Shown here: in pieces, positions 1 to 11,824 of the stretch
How positions within the stretch are numbered: position 1 is the stretch's first letter
How the letters are laid out: every line of letters starts with the position of its first letter
NCBI RefSeq assembly: GCF_037975245.1
Contig: NC_092568.1
Span: forward strand, 30,561,001-30,625,000
Length of the DNA stretch: 64,000 nt
Source: Apostichopus japonicus
Taxonomy: Eukaryota > Echinodermata > Holothuroidea > Aspidochirotida > Stichopodidae
Direction: 5' to 3'
The notes under the pieces: generated by a model
Told to the model about the DNA's origin: nothing
Seen by the model: only the letters and a program-made list of their open reading frames with translations
Database searches by the model: none
Translations under genes and position numbers: made by a program

Positions 1-619
1 AGGAAGGTACTTTTGAGTGGGGGGGGGGGGGGGCTGAAGACTGATGGCCTCATAATCCACATGAAGATCATCCTCTTTAGAGTTTGGTAAAGACCTCAAT
101 AAAACCATGCAGAAGTTTCCCTATTAGAATTCCCCCCTTGAACTGCTTTCCACAAACAGTAGGATTACTTATAAAATGCTTTAATGTGCAACTTGATACC
201 GTCAAAAGTTAAATCTTGATTGTAAATTACAAATAAAATAGCTGATTCTCATGTATCCAACGGGTTTTTCGTTAAGACTTACACAGAAATCCATAACAGC
301 AAAAGTTACAACAGGAAGCAGAATATGGTCGGTTATATGTTTTACTATGAGAACTTATCTTGAACACAATTTCCAGAACCAAGAAACACGCCTTCGTATT
401 TGTTATTTAATGAAGTAATGAGGTGATAAAGAATTTCGAGCGTCACAACCCTTCAACTTGAACTGCAAATATATGGATTTCCACCGAACGACTGGCAGTG
501 AAAAGTCAATGGCCTGACTTTGCTTAAACGTATAGCAGCCGACGAATTTTTCTCTCATGATATGTTAGAGTGAAAGACAAGATTATTGTCGGTAACAAGT
601 TAACTGCCAAGAAAATTGT

Positions 620-705
620 CTAGACATGTCTTCTGGGGTCTTCTGGTAACTTCATACATACTCCCTCCATTGGTGGTCAGATATGAGATATCAGTACAAC
701 CAAAT
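620..705 (-). other. Integrase-like exon, 3' piece (fossil)
   Basis: On the minus strand an acceptor (…GCACAG) opens a frame beginning RFGCTDIS. This resembles the integrase-core segment that follows the second conserved block in Ty3/gypsy-type and Ginger-type integrases. Its phase matches the donor of the exon at 2027-2182. The lower boundary is approximate. It is treated as a fossil belonging with the two pieces at 2027-2182 and 3868-4113. Confidence 0.4.
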
Positions 706-2026
706 CTGTGCAAAATAAAAGTTGAAAGCAATATTATGAGTAGTGAATGCCACACTGTAAGTCATATATAAAATAAATTATCATCTTGAAAGGTTATGTG
801 TAAGCTCCACTACAAAGATAATTAACATTCACCATATTGGTTAAGTGTAGACTGTATAGTGTACAACTGAACTATGCTTAGGCATTGAGTTAATTGGATG
901 ATCTTTTATTGTGACACCTACATGTGTATGGGATTACTGGCTCCATTTTTTTAATTGGAGATTGCATGTCATAATTTTGGCGCTATATTGTACAGTTCAC
1001 TACCAAACCTGAAAAGTTTTAACCACATGAGCCAATACAACATTTGTGACATATTAATTAAATTTAATATCAGAAATTTATCAAATTAGATTAAGCTAGG
1101 ATACAACAGAAGTTTGATGACTTTTGGTGCTCTATTGATGTATGTGTGCATGGTATGACTGTTTAATGCCGATCAAACATTAATTGTCCTGAATCAGGAT
1201 CCATGGGGGTTCAAAACACCCTCTGTATGACCCAAATGCAAAAACAAATAATGCTAGCTAACCATTATTATGGTAAAATGTACTATTATACATCATTTTG
1301 CATCAAGAGACCTAAACATTGCCCTATTTTGCCAAAGAAAAAGGGGTCCCTCTCCCAGGTTTCAGGAAATATCCCCCACCACACACACAAACACATTTAG
1401 CAATTTTCCACAACGAACCTAACAGAGAAATGGTACCAAAACTCAGTTGATACATTATCTCTCTTATCTTGTCGAAGTTCCTGTCAAAACAGCTAAGTAG
1501 TAATAAGTTCACACTTTCTAAACAGAAAAGTTCCATGTGGTTACAATATCAAACTGTCCAACACCTTTTTGAAAAACAACACACAATAGGTGGTGTCTAG
1601 CTGTGGAATGTGGTCTTAATTATTTAGTCATCATTTGTTTGAACAAATAAACTGTGTCTGCTGCAGTCAAACATGTCCAGCCAAAATCACTTCTTGGGGA
1701 TGTAAATCAAATGACGACAATTGTCAGGCTATATGCTACTTAAGAACCAGAGGTGGAACCTTTGCAAGTAAATATAGGAACAAAAACTACTTACATAAAC
1801 TTGTTAATGGGGACTTAACCTGCAAAGATTTACAGTACACTTTCTCGGTTCTCACCTACCTTCGTGACCTTTCTGTATGCTTAATACCTATTTGGAAATA
1901 AGTTATACTCAAACACAGCATTCTGCCATGCACTACAAGTTATTTGCATGGTACAAATAACAGATATGATGCCATTCATATTGGAACTAACTACAGAAAA
2001 TTATTCACTTTTTAAGACATGCTTAC
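706..2026. other. Intron-like gap, no gene seen
   Basis: AT-rich sequence between two integrase-like pieces. Short open frames occur but none has a recognisable motif. Confidence 0.4.
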
Positions 2027-2182
2027 CTCATCATCACATCAGTAATGAAATAAGAAGTTGATGCTGCAGTCTTGTCAGGCACTGCCTTAGTTTCAGGCCA
2101 CTTTGAATAGAAGTCAGACAGTGTTATCATGTACAGTCGCTTGGCAGCTGTCACTGGTAGAGGACCAATAAGATCAACACCA
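2027..2182 (-). other. Integrase core-like exon (fossil or domesticated)
   Basis: The minus strand has an acceptor (TTAACAG) and donor (AG|GTAAGC) around 51 codons. They read GVDLIGPLPVT, then YMITLSDFYSKWPETKAVPD. This is the first catalytic-Asp region of a retroviral-type integrase core as found in Ty3/gypsy elements, Ginger DNA transposons and host genes such as GIN1 and KRBA2. Clean splice sites argue against a plain LTR copy and for a Ginger-type or domesticated gene. Weak, further diverged integrase-like sequence lies around 2.86-2.95 kb. Overall the locus looks partial and probably broken. Confidence 0.65.
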
Positions 2183-3867
2183 CTGTTAAGAAAGAAGACA
2201 GCATTTAGGTGCTAATTTAAAAAAAAAATTAAAAGTTGCAGGCTTTTCCTTGACTGTTGTTCTATTCCATTGCTTCATTCTGTACACAGATCTCGATAAA
2301 AACAGTGGGATATCTGATCGAAACAGGGTGTTGGTGGATTTAGGCCAATTATTTTTACCTTGCAAACATGAAAATGTAACTTACACCATACTGTACCATA
2401 TATTTACAATCGCTTCAACCACTAAACCAGAAAAATGATACGCCACTTTTTGCAACTTACAATTATATGCCTATATTGATGGTTGCTCTGCAGTTAGGCC
2501 AGAGTGTGGCTTAAAGGTTTGCTGTATAGGCCCTAAATATGCCAAATTTTCACTATGGGCAAAATTCTGTAAGTATGTTTATTTCCCTGGAGGAAATTTA
2601 CCTCACTGGGACATTCAATCATCTCGTGTCATCATTTAGAATGTCTGAGCACAATTTAAAGGGTTATTACCCCCAGGAAAGTACTTTTTGAAAACTTCTA
2701 GCAATTAAAGTGGCCAAAATTTAGGGCCAATACAGACTACCTTTAAACTTGTATATAAATGTTTAATTTGTCCAGAAAGAGTGACATTAACTAAACTAAA
2801 CCTTCACTGCATACTGCGGACATCCTGTGCAATTAAAACAGATTGAATATTTACCTGTTTCCATAATCTAGTTACAGGAATGCTATGGAGACTTGTTCGT
2901 AGGTCTACATGACAATGACGCTTTGTCATCCTGTTGAACATAACTTGTTACATCAACGTTGATAGTTTTGCAATAGAATCTAGACAATAGACATAGTCTG
3001 TTGTCTGGTTTATCTATGCAAAGATGAACACCTTCAAAGAGATAAGAAAATTCATGATCAAGGAGATATCATGTTTTTTTGCCCCCCCCCCCCAAAAAAA
3101 ACAAACAAACAAACAAACACACACAAATATATGGGCTGCAGAATTGGTAGTTCTAGCTGAAGTGCCTTAAAATTGAATTACAACTCTATATCAGTGTTTG
3201 AAATGGAATATTCCCATTATTGTACATATTGCATGGCCACAATTGGGGTCTATAGATATTTAAGAAGTTTTCTTCTGCAGTGAGGTTTGGCATGAAGAGA
3301 ATATGCCACACCTAAAAAAGTACTATCAGGCCTTCAATATCTCTTCTTACCAACCAAAATTAATGAACGTGAATTTGTTATGTACAGTATTAGTGCCACT
3401 TTCCTCTAGAAGTAGGCTCGGCTATATGCTATAGTCCAATAATTGCATTTTATAGTGTCCCATGCATGCAAACCAGACTAGCTCTCTAAGCTTTAGTGAT
3501 CTGTTGTTATCTTTTATGATAGGCAGGGCGATAAAAGGTGGAAATTTATAATAATTGTCACAAAAATTTGTTAAGACAATTGGGTAAACCAAACGAAAAG
3601 AAATAGGCCCTAATAACTTTGCTCAAGCATACAACTGATTATAATGTTGCATAAGCAATTGCTTGACCTTTGCGAATGAGTTTTTACAACTAACCAAACG
3701 TGGTAAAAGAATATCATGATTTGTGCACCAATCAGTCCTAGAGGCCTGGTTATAGTTTAACTGTGGAATGGCCGTTCGCCATTTAACAACCAAAGGCATA
3801 TTGTGTATCCTATACTGTAAGTTACAGACATTACCTTATAGATGTCACTAGTCAGTGTGAGCTGCCT
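2183..3867. other. Region with weak integrase-like traces only
   Basis: No confident exon. It contains a poly-C/poly-A tract near 3084-3105. The last exon of BHMT paralogue A was looked for here and not found. Confidence 0.35.
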
Positions 3868-4113
3868 TCAATTTCGGTACGCAAGAGTTCCATTTTCAGC
3901 CAGTCTGAAAGACTGACTTTGTCTCCGTAACATTCTTCTCTGTTTTATTCTTGTAAACCCACTTGGATAGCTCTCATCTCTTAGAATATCCGCAATTTGT
4001 CTCACGTTTTCTGCTAGCTTTTCCGTTTTTAGTTGTCGCACGACTTTACTGCTAAATATACGGAAGCCGAAATGCGACAATTTGCTAATAATACGGATAC
4101 TGCCAGAGTCCAT
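3868..4113 (-). other. N-terminal piece of integrase-like gene (fossil)
   Basis: An 81-codon minus frame starts at ATG 4113. Its second half is strongly basic: YPSGFTR, then RIKQRRMLRRQSQSFRL, then GTLAYRN. That pattern, basic residues followed by a 'gtl-Y' strand, is the segment just before the zinc-binding domain in gypsy- and Ginger-type integrases and KRBA2-like proteins. It lies upstream of the core-like exon on the same strand with the expected order. Part of the same fossil or domesticated gene; completeness not established. Confidence 0.45.
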
Positions 4114-4227
4114 TACTAATTAAATTTTTGCTACTCGAACGTACATGCTACGGCGGACATTGTGTTCAGGGGGACACAATTTACAACAAAATATATGACC
4201 GTCAAATAATGTCCCCTCCGTGTAACC

Positions 4228-4350
4228 ATAGCATATACTGTCTGGGGAGACAGTCTGTACCAACTGGCCTTGTACAATAGGTCCGGGGAGACCAAACGTA
4301 CTGGTAAATCCAGTATAAACTGTCCTGTGGGACTGGGACAGTTTATACTG
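4228..4350. repeat. Cluster of short perfect hairpins
   Basis: Positions 4311-4325 and 4336-4350 form a perfect 15-bp stem (cagtataaactgtcc) with a 10-nt loop. Just before it, ACTGTCT-GGGG-AGACAGT forms a 7-bp stem. Further GGGGAGACC repeats surround them. The set looks like part of a palindromic interspersed repeat. Confidence 0.6.
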
Positions 4351-4563
4351 AATATGGAATATTTGCGACAGTTTGTACTGCTACACGGGCATGCATTCAG
4401 GATCATAAGTAGTCACAAAATGTACATAACTCTTAATTCAGTATAACACTCAACATGTTAGTTAAAGTATAGGTTTAACTTATATATCATTCATTCAGAA
4501 ACATTCTTGCTAACATTTAATACAAATGAAAAAGCAAAGTTTATGTATATTGTCCATACTAAC

Positions 4564-4658
4564 CTATCGGTTTGGTTATCCAAACTACTTTTCTTCATTG
4601 ATTCATATCCACCGTGCTTGTCTTTGCCAGGTGGACGAACTCCTCGCTCTACTGCTAG
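4564..4658 (-). CDS. BHMT: BHMT-A exon 8 (last one recognised)
   Basis: Begins [14 protein letters not shown], as in the segment after the GGCC exon of BHMT (human LAPERGFLPP). It is 95 nt, the same length as its counterpart in paralogue B, with donor AG|GTTAGT. It ends in phase 2, so a further exon is expected but was not located. Confidence 0.8.
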
Positions 4659-7600
4659 CTGGAAAACAGTGAGAATTTAAGAAAAGATGAATAGAGATTT
4701 ATTCTTTTTAGAGTATACTTACCTTCCGCAGTTATCAATGCATCAAAGGAAATATTATGATAGGATTGTTTTCTCTATGATCTCACCATTTGTGTAAACT
4801 ATTGTGTTAGTAAAACTCGACAAGACAAACATCGTTATGGATAATGATAATTTTATCTACAAACTTACAAAATGTTATCTATTATTCCTCTCCTTATGAA
4901 ATATGATATGTATTTTCGTTACCAATTTTGATATCATCGTGAGAGCTCGATAAGGTATCATCAGTTTGTTAATGTCATTGCTCTTGTTATTAATGTCGTC
5001 GTTGTTGTTGCTTATTACAAACGGCTGAGAATCGAAGACTAGCCGATTACTCATGTTCACGGTACCCTCTTGTAGCTTGTAGTTTTAATCCTATGAAAAT
5101 GCAACCTCGAATTCTTTCCTATTTTTTTTGTATAGTGTATTGTATACGCTGTGGGCACTATTTGACTAGATTAAGTTATTCAACATCTGTAATCTTTGAC
5201 ATTGTTATTGTTTGTTCTAAATTGCATAAGTGACAAAAGTCAACAGACGGAAAACTCCTCGTTGGCTTGTTTGTATGTGTGTTCGTGTGTGTCCTTTGTC
5301 ATACATGTCAACAGAACACTATGAGGTCATATACCTCTTCGGCGATAGCTCGAATGTGATATGGTTCAAAACCGCAACAGCCACCGATATATCGCACACC
5401 GAGGTTATATGCTTCTCTGGCAAATCTTGCGACGTCAATTCTGGTCAATAACCTTGGTTCCATAGCTGGTGGATAGAACAAATATGGAAATGGTGATTGG
5501 CATTTGAGGTGATATTAGGTATACATTATATAAACATAAACTACACTTCATATAAATCAACCTTATATTTGACGATGGTTAGAAGAAAGGCATGTTACAC
5601 CGGGGTGGACTGCGTCACATATTGCTACCGGCTCAGCGAATTAACCAACGTCACCGAGGACTTAGAACCAACAACCTTTCGCGACCAAACGGAAGTCGGC
5701 GCGTCTGTTCGTTAACTTGACGGCGCCTTCGTCGCCTTGGAGCCATCTGCGCACCGCTATCGCCCAGAGTATGATACAACAATTTATATGGATAAACAGT
5801 GGTGGATAAACTATACCCCTATACATATATATAACATATGTGATATATTAAAAATGAAATATTAAAATGCTGATGACATTATTACACAGGACTTGTTCAA
5901 GTATTCTGTCGTAGCCTCCTGATGCTAAATAATGATGTCTAGAATACAGACAATCAATTAAATCAATCAATTAAAAGTATAACTTTCCAATATGGTTACA
6001 TGCGTGGCTATATTTGCTGCATTTTAAGACCAATACAGATATCAGAGCGACAAGACTGACCCAATGGATACTCAGGCAAGACGGTATAGCCTCTCTCGTC
6101 ATCTCGTATTTCTTGTGTATGCCAACCTACAGGTTGGACCATTAGATAGACATCGGATCCTGCCTCTTTCAAGGCAATCTTCATCATTTCTAATGTCTCC
6201 AGTGAGATGAAAGGATCGTAATTACAGTTTACACCAACCACGTCTGCGCCTGTCAACGAAGATATATATTGAGTCTACAATGACAGATGCGTGAACTGCA
6301 CCAGCGTATTTGCTGCTTTTTTTGTTTCAATCGAACCTTCAAATTCTTTGCTTATATATCTTAACTACATCATTAATACACACAGAGTGTTTACATTGTT
6401 TAAACAATAACCGAAAACTTCAAGTAGGCTTTTATGGTTCTCTTTAATCTAAATACAAAGCTTGATAAAGAAACGTGGTACGTTAGTTCCTTAATGTTGT
6501 ACTTTAAGTCACATCACATCTTTAAAATTACTCCGACCTACTAACAAACCTATATATACATACCACTTTACCCTTGTCTCGAGAATGTGCCTATACTTCT
6601 TTTTATTTTACTGAAACGGTGGCACAAGTGTTTGAAGATATACCAGCATAATTATGTAACCGAAAGTTGTTGTGTTTATAGCATGCCGTTTGGTATCGCT
6701 ATCATTTATTATATTATTAGCCCTGTATGTATATACAGGTCTCACAAAGCACACACATATGTATACTGTACCATCCACAAACGTTGACTGATGCCCGTCC
6801 TAGATAGATAGGGTCTAAGGCAAGGGCGTGTCCCCCCCTCACCCCTCCTTTGCGTATTTTTGCTGTGTGAGCCTGAGTGTTTTTTGTTGTTGATATAATG
6901 AAAACGATGAGGCATCATTAATCATCAAATACTTAAGGCAGTATATCTGAATTGATTGGATTTATACTTATTCACAAAACTGCTTCCTTCATATTCATAC
7001 CTGCTTGAGCCATTCGAATTGCGCATTCTTGTGGTGTAACACCCGAAAGATCCCCGGCTGGTCCCACCCTCATCGAGCAAGCGATTGGTAGGTGCATCGT
7101 CTTCATTGCTTCAATAGCCCATTCCGCTTCTTCAATATAACCAAAAAACTATAACCAAACCAAAAACAGCAAAATGAAAAAAAATATCGTAGTAGAATAT
7201 ATAGTGCTACTTCTACACCATCCCCACCCCTCGGAAGTCCAAACGGGGCGAACTCGGGCGCCATTTCGGGAGCCTCCGTTTTTCGGGGGCTCCTTTTGGA
7301 GCCCCCGTTTTTTCGGGGCTCTTTTCTGGAGCCTTTTTTATTAAAGCGGACGGAAACGGCTCCCGAAAAAAAGCCTCCGAAATTGTTTTTTTTGCCTTAC
7401 TCTAGGGATCAATCATGATGCTACCCAACTCTCTATATTAGGTCAGTTAAACAGTCCATGGACCCGTTCGAATTTTTAACGAACCCCAATTTCCTGAGGA
7501 CCCTGGCTGGCCACTTTGCCCTCACGAATCCCCACAGATTTCTTACATATCCTCTAGAGGTCTACGGACTCCAGATTGAGATAGATGAACTTACAGAGTA

Positions 7601-9980
7601 CAACAAAGGAATTAGCCATGTGAAACAATATGTCATGAAACCGAAAATCAATTCCATTCATGTAGTGTCTTAGGTGTAAACCTTTAACGGTCTTACCTCA
7701 CCGAGGAGAAAATCGATCTGTTTTTCTTTAAAGACTTCCATCTGTTTCATAAACTCGCCCATGACGTGGTCCTTGCCTTTACTTTCTACATAACCAGGGA
7801 CGGGCGATAAACCGCCAGCAACTAAGGCACCTCCTTCATCCGCCACTTCTCTGGCCAGATCACAGGCTGCTCTGTTTAAGTTCTCGCACTAAGTGAAAGA
7901 GACCAATATTGAATATGGACCAATATTGAATATGGGCGCTCCATAATGCAAATTCAACGTGAAGTTAACATCTTGCCATCATGACATTACTCATGCATCA
8001 AAATAACAATTTGTAAGTTAGACAAGAGCCCAATGGGCACTACGGTTCCTTGCTGATTGGAATATTTAAGTGTTGTATGTCATCACCTTATATCATGATA
8101 TATATATATGCCCACATATACCAGCTGTTGACCAACAACTGTATTCCAAGTTTGGATATAATCTGGTTTAGAGTCGTAGAGTTTTTGCTATTTTAAATTT
8201 TTGGTCCTTCCAAAAGAAAATTGAGCATGATAAACGTTTGCGCTTAAATGGTCCCAAAATTATTTGGCGCAGACAACATGGCTCAAAGATAAATTGAGCC
8301 TCCAAAATGTCGGCCCCAATGGTCCCAAAAATATTGGGCCCCACAAATTCGGGCCAAAGGATTTCCCCAAAATGCATTTGAAGTGGAAGTATACTTTTGG
8401 CCCACCGGGCCAAAAAATGGGCCCGGAATTTTTTGGACCCAGATGGCCTACATGTTCCAGCTATTAACCAACCACTGTACACTAAGGTTTGCTACAATCC
8501 GACTTCAGGTTACAGAGTTATTGCAATTTTAACATTTGTCCTCTACCAAAAAATTGGGCTCAACAAAATGTTACGCCCAATGGTACAAACATATTGGGCC
8601 CCACAAATGCGGACCCAAAGAAGGTGGCCCAAAATGAATTCGAGGTGGAGGGTAAATTTGGGCCATACCAAAAAAATAGACTAAAATAATTAGGCTTACA
8701 TGTACCAGCTATAAACAACTGTATACCAAGTGTGGTTTACAATCCGACTTAAGGATGCGGAGTTATTGCAATAGATTTTAACGTTTGACCCTATAACCTC
8801 ATTAATATTCATAAGGTCAGCGCCAAAAACGAAAGGGCACACCTTTTTACTATAATAAATCTACATAGCAAGTATAACAAATATTTATCACTCCGTTGTT
8901 GAGTTATCGTGAACCCAAGCAAGTTTCACAGAAGCACACACATACATACACACGCCAACCTGACTTCACGGGTTCCTTAGCTTCTAGCAATGAACAAATA
9001 AAAAAAAAGGGCAAACATACATTGACTGTTTCTCGCTGGTCCGCATGGTTACCAGCGAAAGTTAATTTATCGTCAGAGGAGTAAAAAGTAAAGGTTTGCA
9101 TCACATCCGATCCAGCTCTTAAGTAGTCCCGATGAAGTTGTTTTACTGAAAGAAAATACAAAAAACGTTAAACCAAAAAAATACTAAAACATTTTGACTG
9201 ATTCCTTGAATGAAACGCGAGCATTAACAAAGTTGAAAATTGAAAAGCGCGAATCTTGATAATATTTCCTACATGTATATACACCGAAGTATTGAAAGTG
9301 ACTGACCTGCTTCGGGGTATTGGACCACAGCTTCAGGAGTCCACGCTCCAGCCTCGACGTAACCTCTTCTCTCTAATGTCACTACGAAGCTCCCATCGCC
9401 GACGACCGGTCCGCTAGCTAACCGTTCGAGAAAAGCCTTTCCGGTGTGCTATTTAGAAAAATAAATAAATAAAAACGTGTACAAACTTTCTAGAATTTTA
9501 ATTTTGTAATAAAAAAAAAATTAAACAGTAGGAGAAGAAAGATGTTTCAATCCCTACATACGGTTTCTGTAATGTCAGAAGCATTTACATATGAATTGTT
9601 GTTTAATGATACACTAGGTCAAGGAAAGTAGACAGCCGAGATAGATCTTGGGGAATGTGGTATTCCTGACCAAACCCAACACCCCCTCCGGTCCCGGTCT
9701 TCCTCCATGCGCCCTCAATCACGTATGCTATTTTATTTTATTCTACTTTGACAAATAACCTCAGCGCCTTCGTTTGAGTTCAGAGAGCAAAACCCTCAGA
9801 CGCTGCCTCGGTGTATGTGTAACTGCAGGTACACGAAATCATATATTTATCTAAAGTTGTTTGCAACTTAAAGAACACACCTGTACGCGAAAAGGTAACG
9901 AATCTGCTATCATCGATAGAAACTCCACTGAGTCATAACAGGCATATGTATATACATAATATGTACATAATATGGTGTGG

Positions 9981-10041
<61 letters not shown>

Positions 10042-11824
10042 CAAAGTAATATTATCTTTAGTGTACAGTCCATATTTAGGAATATTAGCTGAGGCACGAC
10101 ACAACACGATATGAACAGTAGGAACCATGAAAAGATTGCCACCGCGAACCGCTTGCCACAACGAACCGCTTGCCATCGTGAACTGCTAGCCACAATGAAC
10201 CACTTGTCACCATGCAAAGGTTGGCACAATGAACCGCTTGCCACCGCGAACCGCTTGCCGCAACGAACCGCTTGACACCGTGAACCGCTTATCACCACGA
10301 ACCGCTTGCCACAATGAACCGCTTGTCACCGTGCACAGGTTGGCACCATGAAACGCTCACCACCACGAACCGCTTGTAATCATGAATCGTTGCCACCATG
10401 ACCCACCTGCCACCATGAACAGGTGGGCACAATGTACTGGTTGGCACCGTGAAACAGTGGATGAACCAGTTGGCATGATGAACCAGTTGGTACCATGAAC
10501 CAGTTGATAGCATGAACCAGTTGGTCTCATGTTCCTGTGGGCAACATGTAGCTGGCAGGAGGCATAATGAAACACGTATGTCATATTATAAGTTGATTTC
10601 GTTTTAGTTTGTTTTACATTTTGCTTTATAAAAGATTGATAACAAAACTGAATGAATTTGCAAATCGTTTAAACACTGAGCCCTATAGGCAAACAAAGAA
10701 TGACAACGTCTGTCAAAGTCTATTCAGGGAGCTGCTGTTGTATCATCTAATCTTATCTTATAAACCAACAATGTTTACTTTCTTGAGGATTTATTATCAC
10801 ATGAAAGATTGCCAAGTGTTGCTTTGCTAATTCCTATACACATTCATGTCCAAAGTACGGTGAGAATATACGTGTCCGCGAAGAGTGGGTGGGGAATTAT
10901 ATAAGTTGGTTCATATAGATGTATACATCTATGAACAGAGTCAATACTACATAGGTCTTCGCAACTTGAGCCTTAAGTGGATCGACGGAGTAGCTTATGG
11001 ATAAATGGTTATGGAGAGTGTGAGATCGTGTGGGTGGTAGGGGGGGGGGTGGGGGTAATGTAATGAAATGCTGGGCATTACTTTAGACATTATCTTTCAA
11101 TTTGGTGATGTACCGTACTTTCCTATCAATGTTTTATACTTCATGAGCTACAACCCCGTGACACCCCCCCCCCCTTTTCAAGCAACCATGCCCTGTAACA
11201 TACGCCCCTCGCGGTAGGTCATTCACAAATTCAGTCTAATTCGGCAGATTCCTACTTTAGCAATTAACATTTTGTATAAGTACCTCAATGGTTACGCAAA
11301 TCAAACATCAATTTGTAAACATAGATTGATGAAAGAAGGTGATACGTGTTGCTGTTGATTTCAACTCATTTTGTCTCGAAAGAAAACTTGTTCCTTTTTT
11401 CCTAATTTGCATATATATTGTAGTGCTAGTATGCATTTTTTTCTTGAGGGTGGGGGCGTTGATGGAGTAATGTGTATACGCAAATAAGATAATACAATAA
11501 GAATCACAAATGGTACAAAATATCAGGCTGCATCAGTCCAATCGAATTTCTGCAAAGTGCCCTTCGACGTCGGTGCCCATCCCCCCCCCCCCCCCCTCAG
11601 ATTAAAAGCAGTTCTAACGGCGAACAATGCACGTCGTCCATTCGTATATAACTGTCCCATAATGGTTCAGCGTGAGTGAGCTAACCCGCATATCAGTCTA
11701 TCGGATTATTTGACTTAAGTTAGGAAAGCTAACAGACACACACAATGAACCACTTTATTTCTACGTAACATTTTACAATAGATGAAACTATGAGAAAGAA
11801 AGGAAATAATGTACTTACTGCCAT
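4564..11824 (-). CDS. BHMT: BHMT paralogue A (betaine-homocysteine S-methyltransferase), whole locus
   Basis: This is a spliced gene for a cytosolic zinc enzyme that moves a methyl group from betaine to homocysteine, giving dimethylglycine and methionine. The sequence supports exons 11819-11824 (candidate), 9307-9448, 9021-9145, 7697-7888, 7001-7148, 6061-6249, 5335-5465 and 4564-4658, all on the minus strand with GT/AG junctions and matching phases. These give about 342 residues; human BHMT has 406. Visible landmarks are GDGSF (homocysteine-site loop), AWTPEA with the Trp matching human W44, [10 protein letters not shown] with the Tyr matching Y77, and the zinc ligands in VGVNCNYDP and [17 protein letters not shown]. 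The last coding exon, which carries RKYWE in paralogue B, was not found downstream, so the gene may be 3'-truncated or that exon may have diverged. It is head to head with paralogue B. Confidence 0.93.
5335..5465 (-). CDS. BHMT: BHMT-A exon 7, zinc-site CC exon
   Basis: 131 nt encoding AMEPRLLTR, then [20 protein letters not shown]. The adjacent cysteines correspond to human Cys299 and Cys300, two of the three zinc ligands. Acceptor CACCAG, donor GAG|GTATAT. Confidence 0.95.
6061..6249 (-). CDS. BHMT: BHMT-A exon 6, third zinc-ligand exon
   Basis: 189 nt encoding [20 protein letters not shown], then [16 protein letters not shown] and LPEYPLG. The Cys in VNCNYDP matches human Cys217. Same length and phase as the B exon. 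Confidence 0.95.
7001..7148 (-). CDS. BHMT: BHMT-A exon 5
   Basis: 148 nt beginning [16 protein letters not shown], then [20 protein letters not shown]. This is the barrel segment after human E159/Y160. With the end of exon 4 it reads GE|FFGY, so Phe stands where human BHMT has Tyr160. Confidence 0.93.
7284..7307. repeat. Perfect GC-rich hairpin in BHMT-A intron
   Basis: CGGGGGCTCC, TTTT, GGAGCCCCCG: a 10-bp stem with a 4-nt loop, inside a 7240-7380 stretch of repeated GGAGCC/GGCTCC motifs and T/A runs. It is intronic, so it is read as a repeat, not a terminator. Confidence 0.7.
7697..7888 (-). CDS. BHMT: BHMT-A exon 4
   Basis: 192 nt encoding [20 protein letters not shown], then [20 protein letters not shown] and IDFLLGE. 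Matches human [20 protein letters not shown]. Phase 0 at both ends, the same length as the B exon. Confidence 0.95.
8121..8790. repeat. Three-copy interspersed repeat cluster in BHMT-A intron
   Basis: The motif ccagct…accaac…actgta…ccaag…tttgg…cagagttattgcaatttta recurs from about 8121, 8457 and 8705. The stretches between are rich in GGGCCC/TTGGGCC. Short frames on both strands here are by-products of the repeat. Confidence 0.7.
9021..9145 (-). CDS. BHMT: BHMT-A exon 3, betaine-site Tyr exon
   Basis: 125 nt encoding [20 protein letters not shown], then [12 protein letters not shown]. The Tyr in [10 protein letters not shown] aligns with human Y77. The exon is three codons longer than its B counterpart. 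Confidence 0.95.
9307..9448 (-). CDS. BHMT: BHMT-A exon 2
   Basis: 142 nt encoding [20 protein letters not shown], then [20 protein letters not shown]. It contains GDGSF (human D26 loop) and the Trp matching W44. Acceptor AAATAG, donor GCAG|GTCAGT. Confidence 0.95.
9977..10038. repeat. (GT)n(AT)n microsatellite
   Basis: Alternating GT then AT dinucleotides. Confidence 0.95.
10146..10515. repeat. 17-bp minisatellite
   Basis: About 22 units of 17 bp with consensus near gaaccgcttgccaccgt. Later units drift to gaaccagttggcaccat. Overlapping minus-strand frames are artefacts of the repeat. Confidence 0.9.
11819..11824 (-). CDS. BHMT: BHMT-A candidate first coding exon (Met-Ala)
   Basis: Reads ATGGCA followed at once by the strong donor GTAAGTAC. 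It ends in phase 0, as exon 2 requires. Chosen by position, donor quality and phase only; transcript data are not available. Confidence 0.35.

Larger units (their letters stand above)
9449..11818 (-). other. BHMT-A candidate intron 1
   Basis: Holds a (GT)n(AT)n microsatellite at 9977-10038 and the 17-bp minisatellite. No other gene was recognised. Confidence 0.4.

Noticed and set aside
7284-7330. GC hairpin plus T-run as a bacterial-type terminator
   Set aside because: It lies in an intron of an animal gene; the resemblance is from repeat structure.
8264-8689. Overlapping frames on both strands
   Set aside because: They arise from a three-copy GGGCCC-rich repeat in a BHMT-A intron.
10146-10515. 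Regular repeats that might suggest a CRISPR array
   Set aside because: Units adjoin with no spacers and the genome is animal.
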